The translations under genes were made by a program, and so were the position numbers. A stretch of DNA of 20,233 bases, taken from the NCBI GenBank assembly GCA_024681565.1, contig JAILAO010000142.1:1-20233 (forward strand). The letters are read 5' to 3'. Of this stretch, positions 13,061 to 20,233 are shown one piece after another. The notes beneath the pieces were generated by a model that searched no databases, was not told the origin of the DNA, and saw only the letters and a list, made by a program, of their open reading frames with translations. The DNA comes from Bacteroidales bacterium (GTDB lineage: Bacteria > Bacteroidota > Bacteroidia > Bacteroidales > UBA932). How positions within the stretch are numbered: position 1 is the first letter of the stretch; every line of letters begins with the position of its first letter.

Positions 13061-16000
13061 ATCTTGTTATTTTTCTTGTTCGTGATAAGGTAGATGACCG
13101 GAATGACGAATCCGTTAAGCAGGGTAGAGGAAAGCAATCCGCCCAGGATGACTTTAGCCATGGGCGACTGGATCTCGTTGCCCGGCAGATCGCCGCCAAG
13201 GGCCAGGGGCAGGAGGGCCAGGGCGGAGGTGACCGCAGTCATCAGGATGGGATTCAGGCGGTCCAGAGATCCTTTCATAATGGTCCCGGCCACGGACAAG
13301 CCTGTCGCTGCGAGCGCATTGTAGCGGTCGATGAGCAGCATGCCGTTGCGGGTCGCGATCCCGAACAGGGAAATGAATCCGATGATGGCCGGAATGCTCA
13401 GGATCCCGTCGCTGAAATAGACCGTCATCACGCCGCCGATGAGCGCGAGCGGAAGGTTCAGCAGTACGGTCATAGACCGCCCTGCGTCCTTGAACTCGCC
13501 GAGCAGCAACAGGAAGATGATCAGCAGGCTGAACATGCTCACGAGCGCGATGGTGCGGGAGGCGCGCTCCTCGCTCTCGAACTGGCCGCCGTACTCGATT
13601 CTGTAATCGTCGGGCAGGGTGACGTGTTCCGAGATTTCCCGCCGGATGGCAGCCACGGCTTTGGCCAGCTCGCCGTTCGTGGCGTTGCAGGAGACCACGA
13701 GCTTGCGGCTGAGATTCTCCCGGCTGATGGTATTCGGTCCGGCAGACGAGACGATGTCGGCAACGTAGCTCAGGGGGATCTTGCCGCCCGACGGTGTGTC
13801 GATCATCAGGTCCTCGATGCGTTCCATCGACGATTTGGAACCGCCTTTCACCTTGAGGGTCAGGTCGAAGGCGCGGTTCCCTTCATAGACGGTCGAGACC
13901 GGTTCCCCCTCCAGCATCACCTTGACGAACTCCGAGAACTCCGGCAGGGTGATCCCGTAGCGGGCAAGCCTTTCGCGCCGGGGTACGATGTTCAGCTCGG
14001 GACGCTCCACCTGCTGCTCCACATTGATATCGGTGATGCCTTCGATTCCGCTGATGGACGATTTGATCTGCTGTCCGATGCTGTACATCTTGTTCAAATC
14101 GGTACCGAAGACCTTGATGGCGATATTCGCCTGGGTGCCCGACAGCATCGCATCGATCCGGTGGGAGATGGGACCGCCGATCTCCAGGTTGACGCCCGGC
14201 AGTACCGACAGTTTCTCGCGGACTTCTTCGACCAGCTCCCGCTTGCTCTTTCCCTTCAGCTCGAAGGGACATTCAAATTCGGAACAGTTGACACCGAACG
14301 CATGCTCGTCCAGTTCGGCCCGGCCGGTCTTGCGACCGACGGTCCGGATTTCCGGGATGCTCATCAGGATCTCCTCAGCCTGGCGGCCGAGACGGTCGGA
14401 TTCTTCGATGGAGATTCCAGGCACGGAACTCATCGCGATGGTGAAGGATCCTTCGTTGAAGGCAGGCAGGAAACTGCGGCCCAGGGAAAGGAACATGATC
14501 ACCGCCGCCGAGAACAGGACGGCCACGGTCCCGATGACAGACTTCCAGTGACGCAGCGCCCAGACCAGGGCTCTCCCATATCCGTTCTTGAGCCAGCGTA
14601 CCAGGGGCGCTTCCCGGGGCGTCCGTTTCTTCCCGGCTTCGTCGGGAACCATCTCGCGGGCGAGCAGTTGTGAGCTGAGTACCGGGGTCACGGTCAGAGC
14701 CACGAGGGTAGAGGTGCACAGGGAAATGATGAACGCGATCCCGAGCGGCTTCAGCATACGGCCTTCCATCCCGGACAGGAAGAACAGCGGCAGGAAACAG
14801 GCGATGATGATCAGGGTCGAATTGAGCATCGGCATCCGGACTTCTTTCGACGCATCGTAAACTACTTGCAGGACGCTCTTGCCCGTCTGCCCGCGTGCTG
14901 CACGCAGGCGTTTGAATACATTTTCCACATCGACGATGGAATCGTCTACCAGCGAGCCGATGGCAATCGCGATTCCTCCCAGACTCATTGTATTGATACT
15001 CAATCCCATCCAACGCGTCACCAGCAGTGTGATGAGGATGGAAAGAGGGATCGAGACCAGGGAGATGACGGTGGTCCTCCAGTTCATCAGGAAGATGAAA
15101 AGGATCAGCACCACGAAGATTCCGCCCTCCAGCAGTGATTTCTTCACATTGTCGATGGAAGCTTCGATGAAACGGGACTGACGGAAGATATCGGTGTTGA
15201 CATGTACGTCTTCCGGGAGGACGGTCCGGATGTCCGCGAGTTCCCGGTCCAGCTTCCCGGTCAGTTCCAGTGTGGACGTATTCGGTTGTTTGGTGACGGT
15301 CATGATGACCGCGGGCCTGCCGTCGTTGGAGGCGACGCCGAGGACTGGGGTCTTGGGTCCGACCGTGACCTCGGCGATGGCCTCAAGCGTGATCGGAAGC
15401 CCTTTGGCGTCGGTCTTTACGACAGCTTTCTCCAGCTGTCTGATGTCGTTGGTGGAAAGTACGCCCCGTACGATGTATTCATTTCCGTATTCATACAAGG
15501 TGCCTCCGGGGGCATTCTGGTTCATTTCCCTGACCGCAGCGAGCACCTCGTCCAGGGACACGCCGAAATGGCGCATCCGGCCGGGATCGAGCAGGATCTG
15601 GTATTCTTTGATGTCTCCGCCCATCACGGCAACCTGGGCGACACCGCCCAGGGAAAGGAGCCGCGGCCGGATGGTCCAGTCGGCAATCGTGCGGAGATCC
15701 TGCATCGATGTGTTGTCCGCCGAAAGACTGATGATCATCAGCTCTCCCAGGATGGACGCCTGCGGGCCAAGGGTGGGATTGCCTGCGTTGGGGGGCAGGT
15801 CCGAGCCGACCATCGCGATCTTCTCGCTGACGATCTGGCGGGCCCGGTAGATGTCCGTCCCCCAGTCGAATTCGATGTTCACGATGGAAAAGCCCGTCGT
15901 GGACGACGAACGGACCCGGCGGACGTTGGTGGCTCCGTTGACGGCCGTCTCGATCGGGAAGGTCACGAGACGTTCCACTTCCTCCGGTGCCATCCCTTCT

Positions 16001-16185
16001 GCTTCCGTCATCACGACAACGGTCGGGGCGTTCAGGTCGGGGAATACGTCCACTTCGGAGCGGCTGGCCGAATAGATGCCCGCCACCATACACAGGGCGG
16101 CAATCACCAGGATGACCGTCCGGTTGTTGAGCGAAAATGCGATGATCTTGTTCAGAAGACCATTATCCGGCTGTATCCGCTCCAT
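13057..16185 (-). CDS. Heavy-metal efflux RND pump (CzcA/CusA family)
   Basis: The 1042-residue inner-membrane proton-driven pump has the full RND length and twelve expected membrane segments. Markers include ASRSEVDVFPDLNAPTV near the N-terminus, the transmembrane-4 motif GGIAIAIGSLVDDSIVDVEN (403-422) with charged Asp414, Asp415 and Glu421, and GRSFLPAFNEGSFTIAM (569-585). Heavy-metal RND pumps carry Asp and Glu here for proton flow. The paired aspartates and His-rich partner suggest divalent cations such as Zn, Co, Cd or Ni rather than Cu/Ag, but the substrate cannot be fixed. The periplasmic stretch at 633-640 reads NCSEFECP, giving a Cys634-x4-Cys639 pair that could bind metal. The start is 3 bases after the adaptor stop, and the stop overlaps the channel gene. 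Confidence 0.93.
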   Translation of the reverse strand: MERIQPDNGLLNKIIAFSLNNRTVILVIAALCMVAGIYSASRSEVDVFPDLNAPTVVVMTEAEGMAPEEVERLVTFPIETAVNGATNVRRVRSSSTTGFSIVNIEFDWGTDIYRARQIVSEKIAMVGSDLPPNAGNPTLGPQASILGELMIISLSADNTSMQDLRTIADWTIRPRLLSLGGVAQVAVMGGDIKEYQILLDPGRMRHFGVSLDEVLAAVREMNQNAPGGTLYEYGNEYIVRGVLSTNDIRQLEKAVVKTDAKGLPITLEAIAEVTVGPKTPVLGVASNDGRPAVIMTVTKQPNTSTLELTGKLDRELADIRTVLPEDVHVNTDIFRQSRFIEASIDNVKKSLLEGGIFVVLILFIFLMNWRTTVISLVSIPLSILITLLVTRWMGLSINTMSLGGIAIAIGSLVDDSIVDVENVFKRLRAARGQTGKSVLQVVYDASKEVRMPMLNSTLIIIACFLPLFFLSGMEGRMLKPLGIAFIISLCTSTLVALTVTPVLSSQLLAREMVPDEAGKKRTPREAPLVRWLKNGYGRALVWALRHWKSVIGTVAVLFSAAVIMFLSLGRSFLPAFNEGSFTIAMSSVPGISIEESDRLGRQAEEILMSIPEIRTVGRKTGRAELDEHAFGVNCSEFECPFELKGKSKRELVEEVREKLSVLPGVNLEIGGPISHRIDAMLSGTQANIAIKVFGTDLNKMYSIGQQIKSSISGIEGITDINVEQQVERPELNIVPRRERLARYGITLPEFSEFVKVMLEGEPVSTVYEGNRAFDLTLKVKGGSKSSMERIEDLMIDTPSGGKIPLSYVADIVSSAGPNTISRENLSRKLVVSCNATNGELAKAVAAIRREISEHVTLPDDYRIEYGGQFESEERASRTIALVSMFSLLIIFLLLLGEFKDAGRSMTVLLNLPLALIGGVMTVYFSDGILSIPAIIGFISLFGIATRNGMLLIDRYNALAATGLSVAGTIMKGSLDRLNPILMTAVTSALALLPLALGGDLPGNEIQSPMAKVILGGLLSSTLLNGFVIPVIYLITNKKNNKI

Positions 16186-16188
16186 AGG

Positions 16189-17322
16189 CTAATGACTGTG
16201 TGTGTGCCCGGCAGGAACGGAGGTGACGCCGGCGAGTTTGACATGGACGGCGCCGGAGACGACAACCGACTCGCCGTTCCGGAGGCCCTCCAAGATCGGG
16301 ACACGGCTGCCGTCCGACTGACCGAGGGAGACTTCCCGCTTCTCGAAACAGTCATTGTCATCTTCCTCACGGACGAAGACATAATGGACGCCCTGGTCCT
16401 CCACGACCGCGGCCAGCGGGACGGAAATACAGTTCTGAGAAACCGCCGTCCTGAGGTAGACGTCAACATATGAGCCAGGTACGATGTCACCCCTGTTGTC
16501 AAAATCGAAAATGACCGGAATGTAGAAATCCCCGTCGGAAGCCCTCCCGTAGCTGACAAGTCGCCCGCCCAGATCGCTGAGACGATAGGCCTTGTCGCCA
16601 TAGGACGTGGTGAATTCGGCATCGCGGATCTGGGGGATGAGATGATAATATTTTTCAGATACGTCCGCCCGCAGCCGGAGCCGGCGGTTGCTGCTCACGG
16701 TGGCGATCGGAGCTCCGGCCTCCACATAGTCACCGTTTCCGACAATCAGGTTCTTGACAAAACCGGAAAGCGGGGAAGCGATGATCACGGCATCGCCTGC
16801 GGTACCGTCGGCAGCAAGCGCCTCGTATTCCACCCGGGCGTGTTCATAGGCCAGCCGGCTCTGGTCTAGATGGCTTTCGCTGACGATGTTGTTTTCGCGC
16901 AGCTGCCGGTCACGTTCATATTCTTTCCGGGCGGTCTCCAGGGTGATCCTCGCTTTTGCGATTTTGTCACCGGATCCGACTCCCCGTGTGGAGAGGGTCG
17001 CAATCCGGGCTCCCTTGGCAACCGGGGAGCCCTCTCCCAGCGAGCCCAGACTGACGATTCCTTCACTCTTGGCCACGACGGTCATTTCGTCGCCGACGGA
17101 GGAGACTATCTGCCCGCTGGTGCGGATCACTTCGCTGAAGGGGGCTTCTGATACCGTCTCTACGCGGATTCCCAGCTTTTCCTGCCGTTCGGGACTGACT
17201 TCAATGTGGTCGTGGGAATGTTCGTGTCTGTGCTCGGATTCGTGCTCAAAACCTTGCTCGTGCGGACCGCAGCCGGTCAATACGGCACAGAACGCCAGAA
17301 TGGGAAACAATGCTTTTCTCAT
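16189..17322 (-). CDS. His-rich periplasmic adaptor lipoprotein of the metal RND pump (CusB/CzcB-like)
   Basis: This 377-residue membrane-fusion protein links the pump to the outer-membrane channel. It has a lipoprotein signal (MRKALFPILAFCAVLTGC, acylated Cys18), then a histidine- and glutamate-rich stretch (about 21-40, EHESEHRHEHSHDH) and a second His cluster at the very C-terminus (GHTHSH). Both could bind Zn2+, Co2+ or Ni2+. The core shows barrel-sandwich hybrid and coiled-coil hairpin segments (VVAKSEGIVSLGSLGEGSPV, ETARKEYERDRQLRENNIVS, IIASPLSGFVKNLIVGNGDY) and C-terminal beta-barrel segments. It is the first gene of the operon, with its promoter box at 17345-17352 and a dyad at 17365-17379. 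Confidence 0.93.
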   Translation of the reverse strand: MRKALFPILAFCAVLTGCGPHEQGFEHESEHRHEHSHDHIEVSPERQEKLGIRVETVSEAPFSEVIRTSGQIVSSVGDEMTVVAKSEGIVSLGSLGEGSPVAKGARIATLSTRGVGSGDKIAKARITLETARKEYERDRQLRENNIVSESHLDQSRLAYEHARVEYEALAADGTAGDAVIIASPLSGFVKNLIVGNGDYVEAGAPIATVSSNRRLRLRADVSEKYYHLIPQIRDAEFTTSYGDKAYRLSDLGGRLVSYGRASDGDFYIPVIFDFDNRGDIVPGSYVDVYLRTAVSQNCISVPLAAVVEDQGVHYVFVREEDDNDCFEKREVSLGQSDGSRVPILEGLRNGESVVVSGAVHVKLAGVTSVPAGHTHSH

Positions 17323-17344
17323 CAGATTCTGATTAATGGAAAAA

Positions 17345-17352
17345 CAAAGTTA
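17345..17352 (-). promoter_or_regulatory. Promoter -7 box of the metal efflux operon
   Basis: On the minus strand this reads TAACTTTG, an exact TAnnTTTG match ending 22 bases before the ATG at 17322, the same distance as for several other promoters in the window. Confidence 0.7.
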
Positions 17353-17364
17353 CGCCTGCGCGCG

Positions 17365-17379
17365 TGCAACTGGGTTGCA
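17365..17379. promoter_or_regulatory. Dyad in the efflux promoter (TGCAA-N5-TTGCA)
   Basis: TGCAACTGGGTTGCA has perfect 6-bp arms around TGG. It lies 12 bases upstream of the -7 box, across the -33 region, a position suited to a repressor. The layout TGCAA-N5-TTGCA equals the consensus reported for the nickel-responsive Fur-family regulator Nur in Streptomyces. Whether a Fur-family protein binds here is inference. Confidence 0.5.
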
Positions 17380-17403
17380 AAAGACGGATTCGGCGGGTCC
17401 TGT

Positions 17404-18309
17404 CTAAATGTCGAGCAATAATTTTGCGTATTCCCGCAGATAACTGCGAAGCGGCTCTCCGTCGAGGATTTCGATCTCGCCGGCCAGGCCGCTGACGAAA
17501 CGACCGACACCCGCTACGGCGCAGATTCCCGTGTCGAGGATCCAGGTTCCGTCCGCTTCCCGCGTCAGGTCCCGTTCCGCAAGGGGATATTCCTCTACGA
17601 GCAGGTTTTTGGCTTTCATCGACAGGCGCAGCCGGACGCGGAACTCCTCCCGGCCGGCCATCCGGAAAACGTCCATGCCCGGACGTTCGTGTTCCGGCTC
17701 ATGCTCCCAGGGTTTTCCGTCCAGGACTTCCACTTCCTCCATCCGGCTGATCTTGAAGATCTTGTTTCGCCCGTCCTCCTGGTCGTATGCCCAGACATCG
17801 ATATAATTGGTGGTGAAGGCGAAAGGCTCCACAAAGCGGTCGCGGACCTGGCCGCTGTGGCCGGATTCGTAGTTGACCAGCCGGACGGATTTTTTTTCGC
17901 GCACGGCGCGGGAGAGCCCTTCTACATTGGACGCATTGGAGGATTTGTCGATGTAGTCGGCGATGCTGGTGCTGCTGTAGATGGCGGCAAGTTTCCGTTG
18001 CAGACCGGTCTTGAGGGCATTGGTCGGGTCCAGCCGGTCGATCAGCCGGTTCACCAGGTAGGCTTCTTCCTCGGAGAAGTAGACCAGTTTGTCGAGGTCC
18101 GGATACTTGGGCGAAAGCTTCGCCAGGCGGTAGACATTGCCGTGGATCTTCTCGACGGCGAATCCGCAGGACTTGAAAGTATCGATATAGCGGTAGATCG
18201 AGCGGTAGGACGTCTCCAACCTGTCGGCAAGTTCATCGATGGTGTACTCGATGTTTCCCGACATCAGGGTCATCAGGCGCAGGACGCGCTCGATCTTGGG
18301 CTGGTCCAT
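17404..18309 (-). CDS. WYL-domain transcriptional regulator
   Basis: This 301-residue cytoplasmic regulator has an N-terminal winged helix-turn-helix (about 5-60; YTIDELADRLETSYRSIYRY, IDTFKSCGFAVEK), a WYL ligand-sensing domain (about 132-197; SRAVREKKSVRLVNYESG, DVWAYDQEDGRNKIFKISRM) and a C-terminal WCX-like extension (about 215-301). The W-Y-L triad itself reads V-W-A-Y here, within the range of the family. WYL proteins bind nucleic acids or nucleotides and regulate DNA damage, defence or metabolic genes. The start is 2 bases after the stop of the 147-residue protein gene, so they form a unit. It lies upstream of the efflux operon on the same strand, but that operon has its own promoter. 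Confidence 0.9.
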   Translation of the reverse strand: MDQPKIERVLRLMTLMSGNIEYTIDELADRLETSYRSIYRYIDTFKSCGFAVEKIHGNVYRLAKLSPKYPDLDKLVYFSEEEAYLVNRLIDRLDPTNALKTGLQRKLAAIYSSTSIADYIDKSSNASNVEGLSRAVREKKSVRLVNYESGHSGQVRDRFVEPFAFTTNYIDVWAYDQEDGRNKIFKISRMEEVEVLDGKPWEHEPEHERPGMDVFRMAGREEFRVRLRLSMKAKNLLVEEYPLAERDLTREADGTWILDTGICAVAGVGRFVSGLAGEIEILDGEPLRSYLREYAKLLLDI

Positions 18310-18311
18310 CC

Positions 18312-18755
18312 CTATTTGAGCCGAAGGCCGCGCTCGGCAAGCTGGACCGCATCGACCAGGGTGTCATCGTCCTTGGCCAGGATGCAGAGGATGACAAGCG
18401 TGCCTTTCTTGAGTTCGATGCACATCATCCGCATCGGAGAATCATCTTCGGCGATGGCCTCGAAACCATAGGCCTTTTTGCCGTTGAACGGCCATTCGAT
18501 GATGGGATCGAAATCCTCGGGGTCATCATCATCGAAGCCCACGGTGTCGGCATAGTTGGCCAGCGCCTGGTCGGCCGCCGTCGTATCTTCCGGCATCGGT
18601 CCGACATAGGCGTCGATCAACGCTTCGTCGGTCTGTTTGCGGTCGTTGGGTAGATGGCAGGAGAGGTGGGTGATCTCCACGCCGGATTCATCCACGTAGG
18701 TGTCCAGGTCGGAAACCCAGCCCTGGGGGAGTTTGATGGAAATATCGTAGGCCAT
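18312..18755 (-). CDS. Small acidic cytoplasmic protein, partner of the WYL regulator
   Basis: The 147-residue product has no signal peptide or membrane segment and is strongly acidic (GFDDDDPEDFDPIIEWP at about 73-89). Its closing part (AYGFEAIAEDDSPMRMMCIE, LKKGTLVILCILAKDDDT) alternates strands and ends in a helix, which resembles small Mog1/PsbP-like folds; this is a guess. I do not recognise the family. It ends 2 bases before the WYL regulator start, so the two are almost certainly co-translated and may act together. It has a TACATTTG promoter box at 18777-18784 and is divergent from the fucosidase. Confidence 0.8.
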   Translation of the reverse strand: MAYDISIKLPQGWVSDLDTYVDESGVEITHLSCHLPNDRKQTDEALIDAYVGPMPEDTTAADQALANYADTVGFDDDDPEDFDPIIEWPFNGKKAYGFEAIAEDDSPMRMMCIELKKGTLVILCILAKDDDTLVDAVQLAERGLRLK

Positions 18756-18776
18756 AGCTGCGTTTTGTAACTAGCA

Positions 18777-18784
18777 CAAATGTA
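18777..18784 (-). promoter_or_regulatory. Promoter -7 box of the acidic protein/WYL operon
   Basis: On the minus strand this reads TACATTTG, an exact TAnnTTTG match 21 bases before the ATG at 18755. A second match, TATTTTTG, lies just upstream at 18785-18792; the first gives the leader length typical of this window. Confidence 0.55.
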
Positions 18785-18798
18785 CAAAAATAAATTGC

Positions 18799-18806
18799 TA
18801 AATTTG
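18799..18806 (+). promoter_or_regulatory. Promoter -7 box of the fucosidase gene
   Basis: TAAATTTG matches TAnnTTTG exactly but ends only 4 bases before the ATG at 18811. If it is used, transcription would begin at or next to the start codon. The box lies 14 bases from the divergent WYL-operon box, so the two promoters overlap face to face. Confidence 0.55.
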
Positions 18807-18810
18807 TCCT

Positions 18811-20233
18811 ATGCGCAAGATTTCCCTCTTTCTGACGTGGGTCCTGCTGGCCGCATGCGGTCCCCGGACGGCCCGCACGGTCCAGGTTCTGGCGGACGAC
18901 AGCCCCGGGCAGCTGATGGCCAAGGCCGTCCGTGTCGTTCCCACACCGCAGCAGCTTCATGCGATGGAGAACGGCTTCGCCGCTTTCGTGCATTTCGGAC
19001 CCAATACATTCACAAGCGTAGAATGGGGCAGCGGTCTCGAGAACCCGGCCGTTTTCGACCTGCACGAGCTCGATACCGACCAGTGGTGTGCCATCTTCAA
19101 GGACGCCGGCATGAAACGCGTGATACTCACGGCCAAGCACCACGACGGCTTTGTCCTCTGGCGCAGCCGCTACACCACCCACGGGGTGATGTCGTCGCCC
19201 TTCCCGGGAGACGTCGTGAAGGAACTGGCGGAATCCTGCCGCAGATACGGACTCGAATTCGGTTTCTATCTCTCTCCCGCAGACCTCTTCCAGATGGAGT
19301 CCGCGGACGGCCTGTACGGCAACGGAAGCGCTGCCACGCTGCGCCGCATCCCGCGCGCAGTGCCCGGCCGGCCGTTCGGGAACAAGGCGACTTTCGCGTT
19401 CGAAGTGGACGACTACAATGAATATTTCCTGAACCAGCTGTTCGAGCTGCTGACCGAATACGGCCCGGTCTCCGAAGTCTGGTTCGATGGGGCGCATCCC
19501 AAGCGCAAAGGCGGTCAGCAATACGATTACCTGGCCTGGAAGGAACTGATCCACGCCCTGGCTCCGGACGCCGTCGTCTTCGGCAAGGAAGACCTGCGCT
19601 GGTGCGGCAATGAGGCGGGGGAGACCCGGGAAGCGGAATGGAACGTCATCCCCTATGCGCAGGATCCGGCCGGGATGAACATGTTCGACGACCTGACCGA
19701 TGCCGATCTGGGCAGCCGCGAATGCCTGCTCGCGCAGCCGCGCCCCTTCTGGCTGCATTACCAGCCGGCGGAGACGGACGTCTCCATCCGCGACGGCTGG
19801 TTCTGGCGCAACGACGGGGAACAGGCTGTGCGCAGCGCAGACAATGTATTCGACATCTGGGAACGCTCGGTGGGCGGCAACAGCATCCTGCTGCTCAACG
19901 TGCCTCCCAACCGGGAGGGACGCATCTCGCCGCGCGACAGCGCCGTGCTGGCCACGGTCGGGCAGCGCATCCGCGACGGCTACGACGTGGACCTGCTGCG
20001 CGGCGCCCGGCGCAAGAATACGCCGGAAGGCATCGAATTCTCCCAGTTCCTCTCCGTCCGCTTCAACCGCCTCGAGCTCCGCGAGGACCTCTCGAAAGGG
20101 GAGCGTATCGAGGCGTTCGCCCTGGACGTGTGGCAGGACGGCTGGAAAGAAGTCGCGCGCGGCACCAACGTCGGCTACCGCCGCATCCTGCGCTTCCCGG
20201 AGCAGGATGCCGCCCGCATCCGCGTACGCATCC
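18811..20233 (+). CDS. GH29 alpha-L-fucosidase lipoprotein, 5' part
   Basis: The frame is open to the window end; 474 residues are visible. A lipoprotein signal (MRKISLFLTWVLLAAC, Cys16) anchors it in the envelope. The catalytic barrel shows FVHFGPNTFTSVEWG (59-73), AKHHDGFVLWRS (108-119), GFYLSPADL (151-159) and VWFDGAHP (223-230), with Asp226 as the likely nucleophile. The acid/base is probably one of the glutamates in NEAGETREAEW (267-277). The HFGPNTFTSVEWG pattern is typical of subfamily B, which cuts alpha-1,3/1,4-linked fucose in glycans such as Lewis antigens. From about residue 385 an extra domain begins that runs past the window and may be carbohydrate-binding (F5/8 C type). The ATG is fixed by the signal peptide; the leader appears to be absent. 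Confidence 0.93.
   Translation, partial: MRKISLFLTWVLLAACGPRTARTVQVLADDSPGQLMAKAVRVVPTPQQLHAMENGFAAFVHFGPNTFTSVEWGSGLENPAVFDLHELDTDQWCAIFKDAGMKRVILTAKHHDGFVLWRSRYTTHGVMSSPFPGDVVKELAESCRRYGLEFGFYLSPADLFQMESADGLYGNGSAATLRRIPRAVPGRPFGNKATFAFEVDDYNEYFLNQLFELLTEYGPVSEVWFDGAHPKRKGGQQYDYLAWKELIHALAPDAVVFGKEDLRWCGNEAGETREAEWNVIPYAQDPAGMNMFDDLTDADLGSRECLLAQPRPFWLHYQPAETDVSIRDGWFWRNDGEQAVRSADNVFDIWERSVGGNSILLLNVPPNREGRISPRDSAVLATVGQRIRDGYDVDLLRGARRKNTPEGIEFSQFLSVRFNRLELREDLSKGERIEAFALDVWQDGWKEVARGTNVGYRRILRFPEQDAARIRVRI

Noticed and set aside
13624..16473. Long plus-strand frames opposite the RND pump and adaptor
   Set aside because: They mirror conserved transporter genes and show no coding motifs.
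17404..17430. A terminator for the WYL gene
   Set aside because: Only weak short stems are visible around 17380-17404 and no proper T-tract follows.
1..20233. tRNA, rRNA, riboswitch, CRISPR array, insertion sequence or integron signals
   Set aside because: None was seen: no direct-repeat arrays, no transposase or integrase motifs, and the intergenic spaces are too short for structured RNA beyond the hairpins listed.

Overview
The window reads as a chromosomal segment from a GC-rich member of the Bacteroidota, most likely a gut-type Bacteroidales. The taxon is inferred from promoter motifs of the form TAnnTTTG in front of most transcription units, a GH29 fucosidase lipoprotein, a tetratricopeptide (TPR) sensor kinase, TonB C-terminal and SH3-like secreted proteins, and a CzcA/CusA-type efflux operon. 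There are no tRNA or rRNA genes, CRISPR arrays, insertion sequences or phage genes, and no gene-free stretch longer than about 110 bases.

Layout. Positions 1-1275 hold the 3' part of a tandem alpha/beta-hydrolase (acetylxylan-esterase-like) gene, closed by a clear terminator. It converges on a STAS-like/APH-type kinase fusion (1315-2400, minus). Divergent from that is a coupled pair, an iron-containing alcohol dehydrogenase and an extended-SDR epimerase (2488-4691, plus). A second coupled pair follows, a CPBP membrane protease and a free methionine-(R)-sulfoxide reductase (4771-6047). A minus-strand lipoprotein (6055-6597) faces away from a sensor operon: TPR histidine kinase, NarL/LuxR-type response regulator and a secreted SH3-like protein (6706-10190). 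That operon converges on a minus-strand pair made of a second SH3-like protein and a TonB C-terminal domain protein (10263-11556). A 51-residue orphan gene (11630-11785) with its own promoter, dyad and terminator comes next. Then a three-gene heavy-metal RND efflux operon runs on the minus strand in the order adaptor, pump, outer-membrane channel (17322 down to 11894). Upstream of it lie a WYL-domain regulator and a small acidic protein that form one unit (17404-18755, minus). Divergent from these is a GH29 alpha-L-fucosidase lipoprotein that runs off the end (18811-20233).

The most interesting signal is regulatory. The 18-bp dyad ATACAT-N6-ATGTAT occurs twice, at 6647-6664 and 11609-11626. 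Each copy lies 21-22 bases upstream of a TAnnTTTG box. The first copy is centred between the divergent lipoprotein and sensor-kinase promoters, and the second controls the SH3-like/TonB pair. Read as half-sites the dyad is TAC-N4-N2-N4-GTA, the 7-2-7 geometry known for NarL-family regulators, and the locus encodes a NarL-family regulator. I infer a local, autoregulated two-component regulon whose outputs are envelope or secreted proteins: the lipoprotein, two related SH3-like proteins and a TonB C-terminal protein. This is the best candidate in the window for an undescribed system.

Other points of note are probable leaderless or near-leaderless starts (fucosidase, sensor kinase), a TGCAA-N5-TTGCA dyad in the efflux promoter, a Cys-x4-Cys motif in the RND pump, and the STAS-kinase fusion.
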